A DNA stretch of 64,000 nucleotides from Litoribacillus peritrichatus (GTDB lineage Bacteria > Pseudomonadota > Gammaproteobacteria > Pseudomonadales > Litoribrevibacteraceae). This document shows, in pieces, positions 44,074-52,973 of this stretch. The notes beneath the pieces are model-generated. The model worked only from the letters and a program-made list of their open reading frames with translations, was not told the origin of the DNA and searched no databases. The translations under genes were made by a program, and so were the position numbers. Each line of letters begins with the position of its first letter. Positions within the stretch are counted from its first letter, which is position 1. The DNA lies in contig NZ_BAABBN010000004.1 of the NCBI RefSeq assembly GCF_039537985.1, positions 1,302,001 to 1,366,000 on the forward strand. The letters run 5' to 3'.

Positions 44074-44226
44074 AAACGTTTTGTCGGTTTACAGTTAACG
44101 GCATTGCCACTTATCAGATAGAGCTATATTCCACTGGTTTATTGGCCAAAATGTACTTTATTTATATATGTAGCTTTTGAAAAGAAGTTGCGAGTTAACA
44201 CTCTCCCGTCCAAAAGGGGATAGACC

Positions 44227-44352
44227 ATGGCAACTGTTTCTCATACGACGTATTTTGATAATTGGGTTTTGAATTTCGTTCGAGGTTATCTTGCGTTTTC
44301 ATGGGGTGCCGTAGCTTTCTTGGTAGTGATGATAGTGCTGGAAGTAATGTAA
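44227..44352 (+). CDS. Putative 41-residue single-pass membrane protein
   Basis: The ORF begins ATG 44227 with AAGGGGA six bases upstream. It encodes an aromatic N-terminal segment (YFDNWVLNF) followed by a hydrophobic helix of about 20 residues ending in EVM. It lies 153 bases after the 36-codon ORF on the same strand. Both could belong to one short transcript; neither is recognised. The good ribosome site raises confidence above that of the first. Confidence 0.45.
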   Translation: MATVSHTTYFDNWVLNFVRGYLAFSWGAVAFLVVMIVLEVM

Positions 44353-44471
44353 ACAGCGCATCATCTAAAAGCGGGCTTTTTCTTACCATCCACAATGTAT
44401 TTGGTTATGTGGCAATGGCTGAAGAGGAAGTTCGCTTTTAATATGTCTTTAAAAAGGCTCTCCCGACTAAA

Positions 44472-44933
44472 TCAAATGATCCCGGCTTCCAGGCTGATGG
44501 CCATGGCTTGTCCGAGTTCTTCACATTGATCGATAAAACCGGCTTCAAAGTCCCCTCGACAGGTAATAGGCTCTTGAACTACTCGCCAGCGTAAACCGGT
44601 TGTAATGGTTTCAATCGCTTTTCGAGTGCCTGTTCCGTCATGACCTGCGCGAATGACAAAAGAGAAAGGCATGCCTTGCGTCTTTTCCAGACAAGGATAG
44701 TAATTACGGTCAAAAAAATCCTTCATTCCTCCGCTCATGTAGCCAAGATTTTCAGGGGTAAACAGGATGATGGCATCACTGCTTAAAACATCTGGCGGCT
44801 GACATTCGAGTGCAGGCACTGCCACAATGGAAAGTTGGTATTCCGTAGGATCATTCGTAAGGGACAGCGCTTCGACGAGCATACGTGTGTTAGGGGAAGG
44901 GGCGTGATAAACGATTAGAAGCTTTTTACTCAT
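44472..44933 (-). CDS. Flavodoxin-fold NAD(P)H-dependent oxidoreductase
   Basis: A 153-residue flavodoxin-like protein with an N-terminal LIVYHAPSPNTRMLVEAL, where the SPNTR loop likely binds FMN phosphate, and the FTPENLGYMSGGMKDFFDR segment typical of NADPH-dependent FMN reductases and azoreductase-like proteins. It lacks catalytic cysteines and is cytoplasmic. Overlap of eight bases with the gene upstream suggests co-translation. The substrate is unknown. Confidence 0.83.
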   Translation of the reverse strand: MSKKLLIVYHAPSPNTRMLVEALSLTNDPTEYQLSIVAVPALECQPPDVLSSDAIILFTPENLGYMSGGMKDFFDRNYYPCLEKTQGMPFSFVIRAGHDGTGTRKAIETITTGLRWRVVQEPITCRGDFEAGFIDQCEELGQAMAISLEAGII

Positions 44934-45249
44934 CTTCCCAGACCCATCTTAATGGTTCTCCAAAGTCATCGTAGACTAACTTTCTTTTCGGCTTAGACGT
45001 CCTAGGCTTGGCTTTTTTCTTGTGGGCGCTCTTTTTTCTTGAATCAATCGCAGCTACCACATCGTTAACATAACTGCGCGGCTCTTTTTTTTCATCAAAT
45101 AATACGGTTTCCTGAGCCTTGAGTGGGCCACCAACCACACCGGATACACCAGAGTTTATCTGTTGTACGGAGCCGCCATTACTTTCATAGGAAAGGATGT
45201 CCTGGCTCATCATTTCACGTAACTGTGCTTTTGTTGGCTTTCGTTTCAT
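44926..45249 (-). CDS. Small basic protein of unknown function
   Basis: The 107 residues comprise an N-terminal helix (KPTKAQLREMMSQDILSYESNGGSVQQI), a linker, a highly basic middle (SRKKSAHKKKAKPRTSKPKRK) and an acidic/aromatic end (DDFGEPLRWVWEDE). No signal peptide. The early 'SYESNGGSVQQI' pattern recalls the tail of the RNA-polymerase-associated regulator SutA of pseudomonads, where 'FLxRGGKVQEI' occurs, but the rest differs and this is only a resemblance. The composition suggests nucleic-acid or ribosome binding. It is translated just ahead of the flavodoxin-fold gene. Confidence 0.55.
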   Translation of the reverse strand: MKRKPTKAQLREMMSQDILSYESNGGSVQQINSGVSGVVGGPLKAQETVLFDEKKEPRSYVNDVVAAIDSRKKSAHKKKAKPRTSKPKRKLVYDDFGEPLRWVWEDE

Positions 45250-45355
45250 AAGTCTAATTGCTTTGAAGAGTTATGAGTATTGCGATGTGTTAACATTTCA
45301 AGAATAACACGAATCAATTCAATGGCTAAATATTCATACTGGAAAAGGGCTGGGC

Positions 45356-45865
45356 GTGCCAAAAATAGGCTGTAACTCTCCGAAGATAATTGTTTGCATT
45401 AATCATCCTCTGCCTGTTGGGGCATCTCCCGAAACTCAGCCTTTAACAAAAGACTGGATGGAAGATATCAATCAAATTGGTGGCAATAATTGGCGAAAAA
45501 TCTTTAATATTTACTCTAAGATGTGCTTTCAATTGATTGATTTAAAAGGGGTTGGTCTTGGTAGCGTCTCTACTTGGCAAAAATACAGAGATGATTTATT
45601 GCTCAGAAGTGAGAGTGGATTTCAGCTGCAATATCTAATGGGTGCGGAGTACGATAATCTGGACCAAAATGCGCTGTATCTGATTACGGGCAAAAAGTGT
45701 GCTGAAGAGTTGGGCGTGAAGGATCAGTTGCATTGGCTTGATAATGATTTTGCTCAGGTTCTTGGGAAAAACATGTTGGTGTGTCCGTACTTTGATTATC
45801 GGCAATTATCCAATAAAAAGCTCGATACCCTCTGCCGTTTGGTAGCAGAGCGGATCGAGCTTTAA
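45356..45865 (+). CDS. Conserved hypothetical protein
   Basis: The 169-residue soluble protein starts at GTG 45356, preceded by AAAAGGG, with no nearby ATG. It has mixed alpha/beta composition; notable segments are ICINHPLPVG (near residue 13) and CPYFDYRQLSN..KLDTLCRLV at the end. I recognise no named family with confidence. It lies head-to-tail against rapA (convergent) and is not obviously linked to the genes before it. The function is not predicted. Confidence 0.6.
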   Translation: MPKIGCNSPKIIVCINHPLPVGASPETQPLTKDWMEDINQIGGNNWRKIFNIYSKMCFQLIDLKGVGLGSVSTWQKYRDDLLLRSESGFQLQYLMGAEYDNLDQNALYLITGKKCAEELGVKDQLHWLDNDFAQVLGKNMLVCPYFDYRQLSNKKLDTLCRLVAERIEL

Positions 45866-45887
45866 TGAGTTCTTTTTATAGGGAAAA

Positions 45888-48680
45888 CTAAGATCCGTTT
45901 ACAATGACCCGGATGGCTTCCAGTTTAATCTGACAGCTATCAATGGCGGTTTTACAGGCTTCTTTTTGGTTGATAAGCGCATCAATTTCTTCTTGACGAA
46001 TGTTTGGGTTGAAGTTCTTTAAGCTGATTAAGCGGTTAATCTCATGATCAAGAACCTGATCCGCTCGTTCATTGGCGGTCTTAACAAGTCCCGCAAGCTT
46101 TGATTTAGCTTGTTTTTCAGCAATCTGAAATACTTTAAATATTAAGTCTTTCTGCGATTTAATGACTTCATGGCGAATGGCCTTGCTGATTTTTTGGCGA
46201 TGCTCATGTAAATGCTGATCCGTGAGGTATTCGGTGAAGTCTCGGCTGTCATGGGAGACAACATGGCGGATGACACTCTTTGGCATGAAACGGTAGCACT
46301 GGCTGGATTTCGCCGCTTGTACCACAGGGGTATGAAGCGTTTCCACGTATAAAGTACCCGGCTTCAGTCTTTGGTCTTTAATCAGACTGAAGGCGGCGTT
46401 GCCATAGTGATGATCACAGACTAAATCCATGACACCAGTCACCATAGGGTGTTCCCATGTTAAAAACTGGAAATCTTCCCGTTCAAGTGCTCTGTCGCGG
46501 TCGTAGGTAACTGTAATGGCCTCATCGGTAACTCCCGGGAAATGATCGGTCAGCATTTGCTCCCCGGCTTTTACTACCCAGGTGTTTTCTGAATGCCTTT
46601 CTCGGTCAATACCAAAACAGTTAAATGCGGTATCCATGAACTTTTTCGGGTCATCGAATTCAAAGTCTTCAATCTCATGAATGATCTGAAGAGCCTGAAT
46701 TGGCTGGCATGAGTTTAGCTCTAACAGGCGATCACGTCCGGCATCAATTTTCGCTTTAAGCGCTTGGTTGTCTTTTGCTGTGTCAGAAATTAAGGCATCA
46801 GTCAGTGCTGGATCATTGGTCTCAATGCACTTGTTCAGTCTTTCCTGATACTTCTGAACTAACGCTTCTCCAGTGGCACAAGATTGGCTGAACGCGAACA
46901 AGCCTTCGTCATACCAGCGTTTATAAATTTCCTGAACTGTGCCTGAAAAATATGGGACGTGTATTTTAATATCTTCAGTTTGACCAATTCGGTCCAGACG
47001 TCCAATTCGTTGTTCCAGCAAATCCGGATGGGCAGGTAAGTCATACATGACAATATGGTGTGCAAATTGGAAGTTGCGGCCTTCACTGCCAATTTCAGAG
47101 CAGATCAGCAGTTGCGCGCCGTCTTCCATGTCTGAGAAATAAGCGGCAGAACGGTCCTGCTCAATAATGCTCATACCTTCGTGGAACGCTGTTGTTTTCA
47201 AGCCCTCACGCAGTCTTAGGTGTTCTTCTAAAGCCAGGGCAGTTTCTGAGTTTCTGCATATGATCAGTAGCTTATCTTTCAGTTGTTTATACAGTTCAAT
47301 GAGGTATTTAACCCTGGGGTCGACCTCAAGCCATTGGCGTTCATCCAAACCTTTTTCTGGCGTTAAAGAATGGCTGGAAAACAACTCTGGTTTTTCTAGT
47401 GCCTGTTCTTGCAAAATACGTTGCGGGAACCCCTTAATAGCAGAGCGCGTATTTCTGAATAAAACACGTCCTGTTCCGTGATGGTCTATTAGGTGGTTGA
47501 TCAAAGACTGTTTGTTTTCATTGGTTTGACTGGACTCAAAAGTCTCAATCAGTTCGGCCAGTACGGAGTCATCAGACATCTTTTTGATTTCAGCCAGGCA
47601 TTCGCCGGAGACTTCGTCGCTGTCAACAAGTTCGTTAATTGCAGAAGATATCTGATAATAGTTTTCTTCTTGTGTTTTGAACTGGTCAAGACTGTTAAAA
47701 CGTTGAGGATCTAGTAAATGTAAACGCGCAAAGTGGCCTTCAACACCTAACTGTTCAGGGGTTGCGGTTAACAATAACAAGCCGGAAGACTTATCTGCTA
47801 AGGCTTGAATGTGTCGGTATTCTTCGCTGATTTCTGACTCTGACCAATGAAGATGGTGAGCCTCATCAACCACCAGTAAGTCCCAATTAGCCGATAGGGC
47901 AGACTGATGAATCTCTTCTTCATGCCACAATTTATTTGATATAAGAATTAGTTGATTCTGCTCGAATGCTTCTGGTTCTAACGCTCTTTCTCTGTCGTAT
48001 ACACTGAAATGCAGATTGAATTTCCGGAGCATTTCCACCAGCCATTGATGTACCAAGGTATCTGGCACGGAGATCAAAACCCGGTTTGCCCGGCCGTTCA
48101 TTAGTTGTTGGTGAATGATCAGGCCGGCTTCAATGGTTTTCCCTAGCCCAACTTCATCGGCTAACAAAACACGAGGGCAGGGACGGTTTGCTACGTTATT
48201 GGCAATAAAAAACTGGTGTGGGGTAAGGGAAATTCTGGGCCCCATCAAACCATAGTACTTTGCTTGTTCCAGACGCTCACGCTCCAACAAACTCTTGTAG
48301 CGTAAATGGAACCACTGGCTGCCATCGATATTCCCGGCGGAAAGTCTTTCCCATGGCGCATTTAACGAAACCTGATCGCCGATTTCCAGCTCAGGTACGG
48401 GTCTGACTTCACCATTTGGGTCTTCGGCAAGGTAAATGTTTAACCCGTTATTTTCGGTCACTTCAATGACTTTGTATTCGTTCCCTTCACGATCCGAAAA
48501 TGTATCGCCAGCTTTGAAGGTGATTCTCGAAAGGGGGGCATTATTTGAGGCATATGTTCTGCGGTCTTCAGCGGCGGGGAAGAAAATCTCAATCATTCTA
48601 TGATCGACTTGTGTAATGATTCCCAAACCGAGCTCAAGCTCTGTGGTACTTAAATAACGTTGGCCAACTGAAAAACTCAT
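45888..48680 (-). CDS. rapA: RNA polymerase-associated ATPase RapA
   Basis: A Swi2/Snf2-type ATPase that binds RNA polymerase and promotes its recycling. The 930 residues compare with 968 in E. coli. The N-terminal double Tudor-like domain (about 1-110) opens FSVGQRYLSTTELELGLG. The Walker A motif DEVGLGKT is near residue 173, DEAH near 272, and the helicase C-terminal part (GSEGRNFQFAHH..., RIGRLDRIGQ) near 530-570. The RapA-specific C-terminal domain follows. It has its own divergent promoter region at 48681-48865. No unusual residue is seen. Confidence 0.95.
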   Translation of the reverse strand: MSFSVGQRYLSTTELELGLGIITQVDHRMIEIFFPAAEDRRTYASNNAPLSRITFKAGDTFSDREGNEYKVIEVTENNGLNIYLAEDPNGEVRPVPELEIGDQVSLNAPWERLSAGNIDGSQWFHLRYKSLLERERLEQAKYYGLMGPRISLTPHQFFIANNVANRPCPRVLLADEVGLGKTIEAGLIIHQQLMNGRANRVLISVPDTLVHQWLVEMLRKFNLHFSVYDRERALEPEAFEQNQLILISNKLWHEEEIHQSALSANWDLLVVDEAHHLHWSESEISEEYRHIQALADKSSGLLLLTATPEQLGVEGHFARLHLLDPQRFNSLDQFKTQEENYYQISSAINELVDSDEVSGECLAEIKKMSDDSVLAELIETFESSQTNENKQSLINHLIDHHGTGRVLFRNTRSAIKGFPQRILQEQALEKPELFSSHSLTPEKGLDERQWLEVDPRVKYLIELYKQLKDKLLIICRNSETALALEEHLRLREGLKTTAFHEGMSIIEQDRSAAYFSDMEDGAQLLICSEIGSEGRNFQFAHHIVMYDLPAHPDLLEQRIGRLDRIGQTEDIKIHVPYFSGTVQEIYKRWYDEGLFAFSQSCATGEALVQKYQERLNKCIETNDPALTDALISDTAKDNQALKAKIDAGRDRLLELNSCQPIQALQIIHEIEDFEFDDPKKFMDTAFNCFGIDRERHSENTWVVKAGEQMLTDHFPGVTDEAITVTYDRDRALEREDFQFLTWEHPMVTGVMDLVCDHHYGNAAFSLIKDQRLKPGTLYVETLHTPVVQAAKSSQCYRFMPKSVIRHVVSHDSRDFTEYLTDQHLHEHRQKISKAIRHEVIKSQKDLIFKVFQIAEKQAKSKLAGLVKTANERADQVLDHEINRLISLKNFNPNIRQEEIDALINQKEACKTAIDSCQIKLEAIRVIVNGS

Positions 48681-48865
48681 AAATTACCTCATCCTAATAC
48701 AGGCGCGCCATTTTAACGACTCGCCTGTCGATATCAATCACCGTTTACAAAGTTTCGCAATTTTGAAACTATACGGACACGATAAGGCTAAAACTTTAGA
48801 TGAAATTCTTTAATGCTGCCTAAAATTCACACACCTATTTGATTGTTATCGTCAGGAGTAATCGA

Positions 48866-49411
48866 TTGCTAGTCCATATTACGAACAGCCTGACTTCTTA
48901 CCTCAAAGAGCAATTGCATAATAATCAACAAGAGCCACACCAATTGGTGTCTAAAAGTCGTATGGTGGGTGACGCTTGGCAGTGGCATGCGCATCGGTTT
49001 CCTTATGGCGACTCCTGTTGTGTGTTGTTATGCCACGACGCGACCGGATTTGTCTTGTCCATTACGGGGTTGGAACCGCCTGATTATCATTACATGAGTG
49101 ACATCATCAAAGATCTCTTGATGGCCGCTATCGAGGATCTTGGGTTCAGTCCCGTGCAATCGAAAAAACTGATTTTGAAGCTTGGCGCAGTTATGTACGA
49201 TGACCAATGTCTCGGGTCAGTGAAGGAGATGCTGAGCGTGGCCTGGCAGGACTTAAAAAACCTGTTGGTGGATCGCCCAAACTTGTTACTTTGGAACCCA
49301 ATTACCATCAATCAACTGATTAATGAACGAATCATTAAGATGGATGGCGAATGGTGCCGACCAGATGGATTATTCAAGACTTTTGTTGAAAACGAGTTAA
49401 AGGGGCTTTGA
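48866..49411 (+). CDS. DUF6933-like hypothetical protein
   Basis: I place the start at TTG 48866, seven bases after AGGAG, giving a 181-residue product beginning MLVHIT; a TTG at 48839 without a ribosome site would give 190. The opening MLVH.T..L, the W.WHAHRFPYGDSCCVLLCHDATGFVLSI segment and the absence of any membrane helix are similar to the DUF6933 type of uncharacterised proteins. The identification is not firm. It is divergent from rapA and converges on msrAB, sharing a hairpin at its stop. Confidence 0.6.
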   Translation: MLVHITNSLTSYLKEQLHNNQQEPHQLVSKSRMVGDAWQWHAHRFPYGDSCCVLLCHDATGFVLSITGLEPPDYHYMSDIIKDLLMAAIEDLGFSPVQSKKLILKLGAVMYDDQCLGSVKEMLSVAWQDLKNLLVDRPNLLLWNPITINQLINERIIKMDGEWCRPDGLFKTFVENELKGL

Positions 49412-49421
49412 TAAGCCCCTT
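49400..49421. terminator. Hairpin at the DUF6933-like/msrAB convergence
   Basis: AAGGGGCTT/AAGCCCCTT perfect stem with a TGAT loop that includes the stop codon. There is no T tract, so termination strength is uncertain. Confidence 0.4.
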
Positions 49422-49433
49422 GACTGGATTTTG

Positions 49434-50603
49434 CTAGCGGCTGGCGGTTTCAAAAAGATTTGAATACTGCCCGTAACCTTCTTTTGCTAATTCTGCCTTA
49501 GGGATGAACCTAAGCGAGGCTGAGTTAATGCAATAGCGAAGACCAGTGGGTTGTGGGCCATCTTCGAACACATGACCCAAGTGTGAATCACCAAACTTAC
49601 TTCTGACTTCGGTACGAGGATAGATCAGCTTGTAGTCTGTTTCCTCTACGATGAATGCACTGTTAATGGGTTGACTGAAGCTTGGCCATCCTGTGCCGGA
49701 TTTGTATTTGTCCGTAGACGAAAAAAGAGGTTCTCCAGAGACGATATCGACGTATATTCCTGGTTCTTTATTATCCCAGTACTCATTGGTAAAAGGTCGT
49801 TCGGTGCCTTCTTCTTGCGTGACCTTGTATTGAAGCGGCGTTAATTTACTCTTAATTACGGCGTCAGAAGGTTTTGTATATTGTTGACTCGAACGGCTTG
49901 GGCTTGATTCCAGTGAAGACTGCTTTCCTTGTTTTTTGAGAATGTCAGCAATCGTCATTGGGTTGGTTGTTCGGTCTGCCCCCCAGATTGTATCAAGGTA
50001 TTGGTCGCGCCCTGAATTGTATCGGTAGAATTTATACCTTAGCGGATTCTTTTTATAGTAATCCTGGTGGTAATCTTCCGCAGGCCAGAACTTCTCAAAA
50101 GGTATTAGCTCTGTATCAATGGGTTTATCAAAGAGTTGTGTTAACTCCAGATCCTTAATTGATTTTTGTGCTTTCTCAAGTTGTTCTTTTGAATGGTAAA
50201 AAATAGCAGGGCGATAGTGTGGGCCGCGATCTACAAAAGAGCCTTTGGCATCGGTTGGATCAATGTGTCGCCAAAACTGATCCAGAACACCTTCATAATT
50301 TACAACTGAAGGATCATAAGTAACTTGAATGGCTTCAATGTGACCTGTTGTGCCAGCGGAAACTTGCTTGTAAGTTGGATTTTCGAGGGCTCCGCCGGAG
50401 TAACCTGAGACAACATCAATAACGCCTGGCAATTTTTCAAGATCTGACTCTGTACACCAAAAACATCCGCCAGCCAGCGTGGCAACTTTATACAGTTTTT
50501 TACCTTGTGTTTCATCGGCTGATGATCCACTCATTGGATTAGAAAACACCCAAACAGGTAGCGCAACGGCGAATATACCTGCTGCTGTAATCCACTTTTT
50601 CAT
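49434..50603 (-). CDS. msrAB: Exported MsrA-MsrB fusion, methionine sulfoxide reductase
   Basis: The 389 residues include an N-terminal signal or anchor (about 5-20, cleavage possible near FSNP), MsrA (about 40-200) with catalytic C47 in GGCFWC and a second C50, and MsrB (about 250-375) with catalytic cysteine near 358 in LRYCINS. The MsrB zinc-binding cysteines are absent: the usual CxxC region reads YVDIVSGEPLF, and the SGxGWPSF position has Thr. Only the catalytic Cys is obvious in the MsrB half. It would repair oxidised methionines outside the cytoplasm, as PilB does in Neisseria, but no thioredoxin-like domain or partner gene is present here. Confidence 0.92.
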   Translation of the reverse strand: MKKWITAAGIFAVALPVWVFSNPMSGSSADETQGKKLYKVATLAGGCFWCTESDLEKLPGVIDVVSGYSGGALENPTYKQVSAGTTGHIEAIQVTYDPSVVNYEGVLDQFWRHIDPTDAKGSFVDRGPHYRPAIFYHSKEQLEKAQKSIKDLELTQLFDKPIDTELIPFEKFWPAEDYHQDYYKKNPLRYKFYRYNSGRDQYLDTIWGADRTTNPMTIADILKKQGKQSSLESSPSRSSQQYTKPSDAVIKSKLTPLQYKVTQEEGTERPFTNEYWDNKEPGIYVDIVSGEPLFSSTDKYKSGTGWPSFSQPINSAFIVEETDYKLIYPRTEVRSKFGDSHLGHVFEDGPQPTGLRYCINSASLRFIPKAELAKEGYGQYSNLFETASR

Positions 50604-50692
50604 TCCATACCCCTTGATATCTAAACTTTACGTGACATCCATAGGACACTGTTTAGATAAAAAGGTTGCAATGGTGGTAATTACTTTATCTG

Positions 50693-51343
50693 CTAATTGA
50701 GGAATTCTGTACGAGTGGTACCGTTTGTTTTAAAGCTACCACCCAAGGCTGTTGTTTCTGTGGTTGAGTTAACATCCTTGATGCCTCGGGCTTTAACGCA
50801 ATAATGTGAGGCTTCAATAGTCACCGCTACATTCTTGGTTTCCAGTAAAGTTTGTAGCGCAATCAGTACCTGCTGAGTCAGTCTTTCCTGGACTTGAGGT
50901 CTTTGAGCAAAGAAACGAACGATGCGGTTGATCTTGGAAAGCCCGATGATTTTGCTTTCTGGAATGTAAGCAACTTTCGCTTCACCATCGATCGTGACGA
51001 AGTGGTGTTCACATGTGGAAGTCAAGCTGATGCTTTTAACCTTGATCATCTCTTCGACGTTCATTTTATTTTCAATAAGTGCAATTTTAGGGAATTGCTC
51101 GTAATCGAGGCCGGAGAAAATCTCGTTTACATACATCTTGGCAATTCGATGAGGTGTTTCAGCCAAACTGTCATCGGATAAATCCAGACCTAATGTTCCT
51201 ACCACTTCGGTCATAAGGCCTTTAATGCGCTCATATTTCTGCGTGTTATCAAGCCCGGTTTCGATCAATGGGGTTTCAAGGCCGTGCTCAATCAGAGCGT
51301 TTCGAACACGTTGGGCTTCTTCAGAAATCATTGCTGTCTCCAT
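50693..51343 (-). CDS. folE: GTP cyclohydrolase I
   Basis: Makes 7,8-dihydroneopterin triphosphate from GTP, the first step of folate synthesis. The 216-residue protein is like E. coli FolE (222). Zinc and catalytic residues are visible in STCEHHF (C about 109, H 111-112), GLSKINRIVRFFAQRPQVQERLT and the EASHYCVKARG segment, which contributes the third ligand. ATG 51343 gives MET-AMISEEA; an internal ATG four codons on is possible. The gene lies alone between msrAB and the divergent helicase. Confidence 0.95.
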   Translation of the reverse strand: METAMISEEAQRVRNALIEHGLETPLIETGLDNTQKYERIKGLMTEVVGTLGLDLSDDSLAETPHRIAKMYVNEIFSGLDYEQFPKIALIENKMNVEEMIKVKSISLTSTCEHHFVTIDGEAKVAYIPESKIIGLSKINRIVRFFAQRPQVQERLTQQVLIALQTLLETKNVAVTIEASHYCVKARGIKDVNSTTETTALGGSFKTNGTTRTEFLN

Positions 51344-51576
51344 GTCGCATTGAGCTGCGGACTTGTGCGTTTAAATATTCGTTGTTACAAAAAAATGAAC
51401 TTTAACAAAATATATGGTTAAACCGAAATAATTTGACTAAAACAGTAGGATAATTCCAAAGCTTTTATTGTTTCTCTAATCCCTCAGTAATAATTCGTTT
51501 GAATGAAGAGAGCCGATATTTATTACGGTGAGTGTAGTAACTGTGGTAAAGTTCGCCTTTTTTATTGGTATAAAAT

Positions 51577-52869
51577 ATGTTTTCAGAATTTGACCTTGAA
51601 CCTGAACTTCTTCAAGCCATTGAAAATATGGGGTTCACTGCACCCACGACAACGCAAATGCAAGCCATACCTGCCATTAAAGAAGGTGGGGACATGGTGG
51701 TTACTGCGTCTACCGGGTCTGGTAAAACTTTATCCTTTTTAGTGCCTATGGTTCAGAAAATCCTTGAAAACTATGAATTTCTCGAACAACCGAAAAAAGG
51801 TCAGCGCGTTCAGACCATTATTCTTGCACCTACTCGCGAGCTGGCCAGTCAGATAAACTCCGTATGTACGTCACTTTTAGAGTTCACTCAGCTGAATTCT
51901 TGTGAACTGATTGGCGGTGAAGACTTTAAAGACCAACAAAAGGAATTAAATCGTTTTCCGGATGTGGTCATAGCAACGCCTGGCCGTTTACTAGAACATT
52001 TGGACGCACGCTCTTTAAGTTTGAAAGAAGTGTCTCAAGTGATTCTCGATGAGTCAGACCGTTTGTGTGATTTAGGTTTTGCAGATGACTTATTAGCCAT
52101 TCTTGGTCATTTAGACGAAGATCAGGCCGGTACTGAGTTTGAGCTGGAGTGCCAGACGATCATGTTTTCAGCAACCACCTCAGGGAGAACAAGGAAACTT
52201 GCGGAACAGATTCTTAAGGAACCTCAATTCCTGACAATCAATGCTCGCCGAGCGCAAAACGAAAATATTGTTCAGCAAATTGTCTTGGCAGATGATGAAC
52301 GTCATAAATTAAAGTTGATGGTGTGGCTGTTAGAGAACCAACCATTTGAACGAGCCATTGTGTTCGTGAACACCAAAACACAAGCCGATAATTTGTGCGG
52401 AAAGCTACGTTATCATAAACAACGTTCGGCCGTGTTACACAGCAACATGAAACAAAGTGTTCGAGAGGGCACTTTAGCTGCCTATAAAGAAGGTCGGGCA
52501 AATGTCTTAGTTGCTACTGACTTGGCAGCTCGAGGCTTGGACGTTGATAATATCGATGTTGTTATCAACTTTGATATGGCGAGAAAGGGCGACGATTATA
52601 CGCACCGTATTGGCCGAACAGGCCGTGCCGGGAAGCAAGGCGAATCTTTTGTATTGATTATGCCGAATGAGTGGAATTTGATGTCTTCTATTGAGCGTTA
52701 CTTGAAGATTCGCTTTCGACCAAAGATTATTGAAGAACTTTTGGGTGAATATCGAGGACCCAAGAAAGTAAAAGCCTCCGGTAAAGCAGCGGGAACTAAG
52801 AAGAAAAAGAAGAAGGTTGACCCGAAAGCGAAAAAATTGAAAAAGAAGTCTCCAGGCAAGAAAAAATAA
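51577..52869 (+). CDS. DEAD-box-type RNA helicase with DESD motif
   Basis: The 430-residue protein has the complete DEAD-box helicase layout: Q motif in FTAPTTTQMQAIP, Walker A ASTGSGKT (44-51), PTRELASQ (near 92), motif III SATTSG (near 195), RAIVFVNTKTQ, ATDLAARGLDVD and HRIGRTGRAG. Motif II reads DESD (D158-E159-S160-D161), not DEAD. The C-terminus is Lys-rich. It resembles SrmB/RhlE-type ribosome-assembly helicases, but paralogue assignment is uncertain, so no symbol is given. A terminator follows. Translation starts at ATG 51577 with a poor ribosome site. Confidence 0.85.
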   Translation: MFSEFDLEPELLQAIENMGFTAPTTTQMQAIPAIKEGGDMVVTASTGSGKTLSFLVPMVQKILENYEFLEQPKKGQRVQTIILAPTRELASQINSVCTSLLEFTQLNSCELIGGEDFKDQQKELNRFPDVVIATPGRLLEHLDARSLSLKEVSQVILDESDRLCDLGFADDLLAILGHLDEDQAGTEFELECQTIMFSATTSGRTRKLAEQILKEPQFLTINARRAQNENIVQQIVLADDERHKLKLMVWLLENQPFERAIVFVNTKTQADNLCGKLRYHKQRSAVLHSNMKQSVREGTLAAYKEGRANVLVATDLAARGLDVDNIDVVINFDMARKGDDYTHRIGRTGRAGKQGESFVLIMPNEWNLMSSIERYLKIRFRPKIIEELLGEYRGPKKVKASGKAAGTKKKKKKVDPKAKKLKKKSPGKKK

Positions 52870-52899
52870 CGTCGAGAACGTTAAAAGAGTGAATTAATT

Positions 52900-52946
52900 A
52901 CTGAACGCTAAGCGCCTTAAACAGAGGTGTTTACCGTTCAGTTTTT
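52900..52946 (+). terminator. Two-tier terminator after the RNA helicase gene
   Basis: ACTGAACG/CGTTCAGT outer stem encloses an inner TAAAC/GTTTA stem and is followed by a T run (52942-52946). It also separates the helicase from the convergent GST gene. Confidence 0.75.
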
Positions 52947-52973
52947 GTTTGTGCTCTTTATTTTCTGCAACGC

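Larger units (their letters stand above)
43819..44471. other. 653-base region without large genes
   Basis: Between the lactonase-like gene and the flavodoxin-fold gene lie an FNR-like box, an overlapping Fur-like box and two short membrane-protein ORFs. No tRNA, rRNA or clear terminator is visible. The rest (44353-44471) holds nothing I can assign. Confidence 0.6.

Noticed and set aside
51503..51742. 79-codon ORF with an early Cys pair, ahead of the RNA helicase
   Set aside because: It overlaps the helicase coding region by 166 bases in another frame, with basic/hydrophobic shadow composition and no ribosome site; only its first 20 codons are outside the helicase gene.
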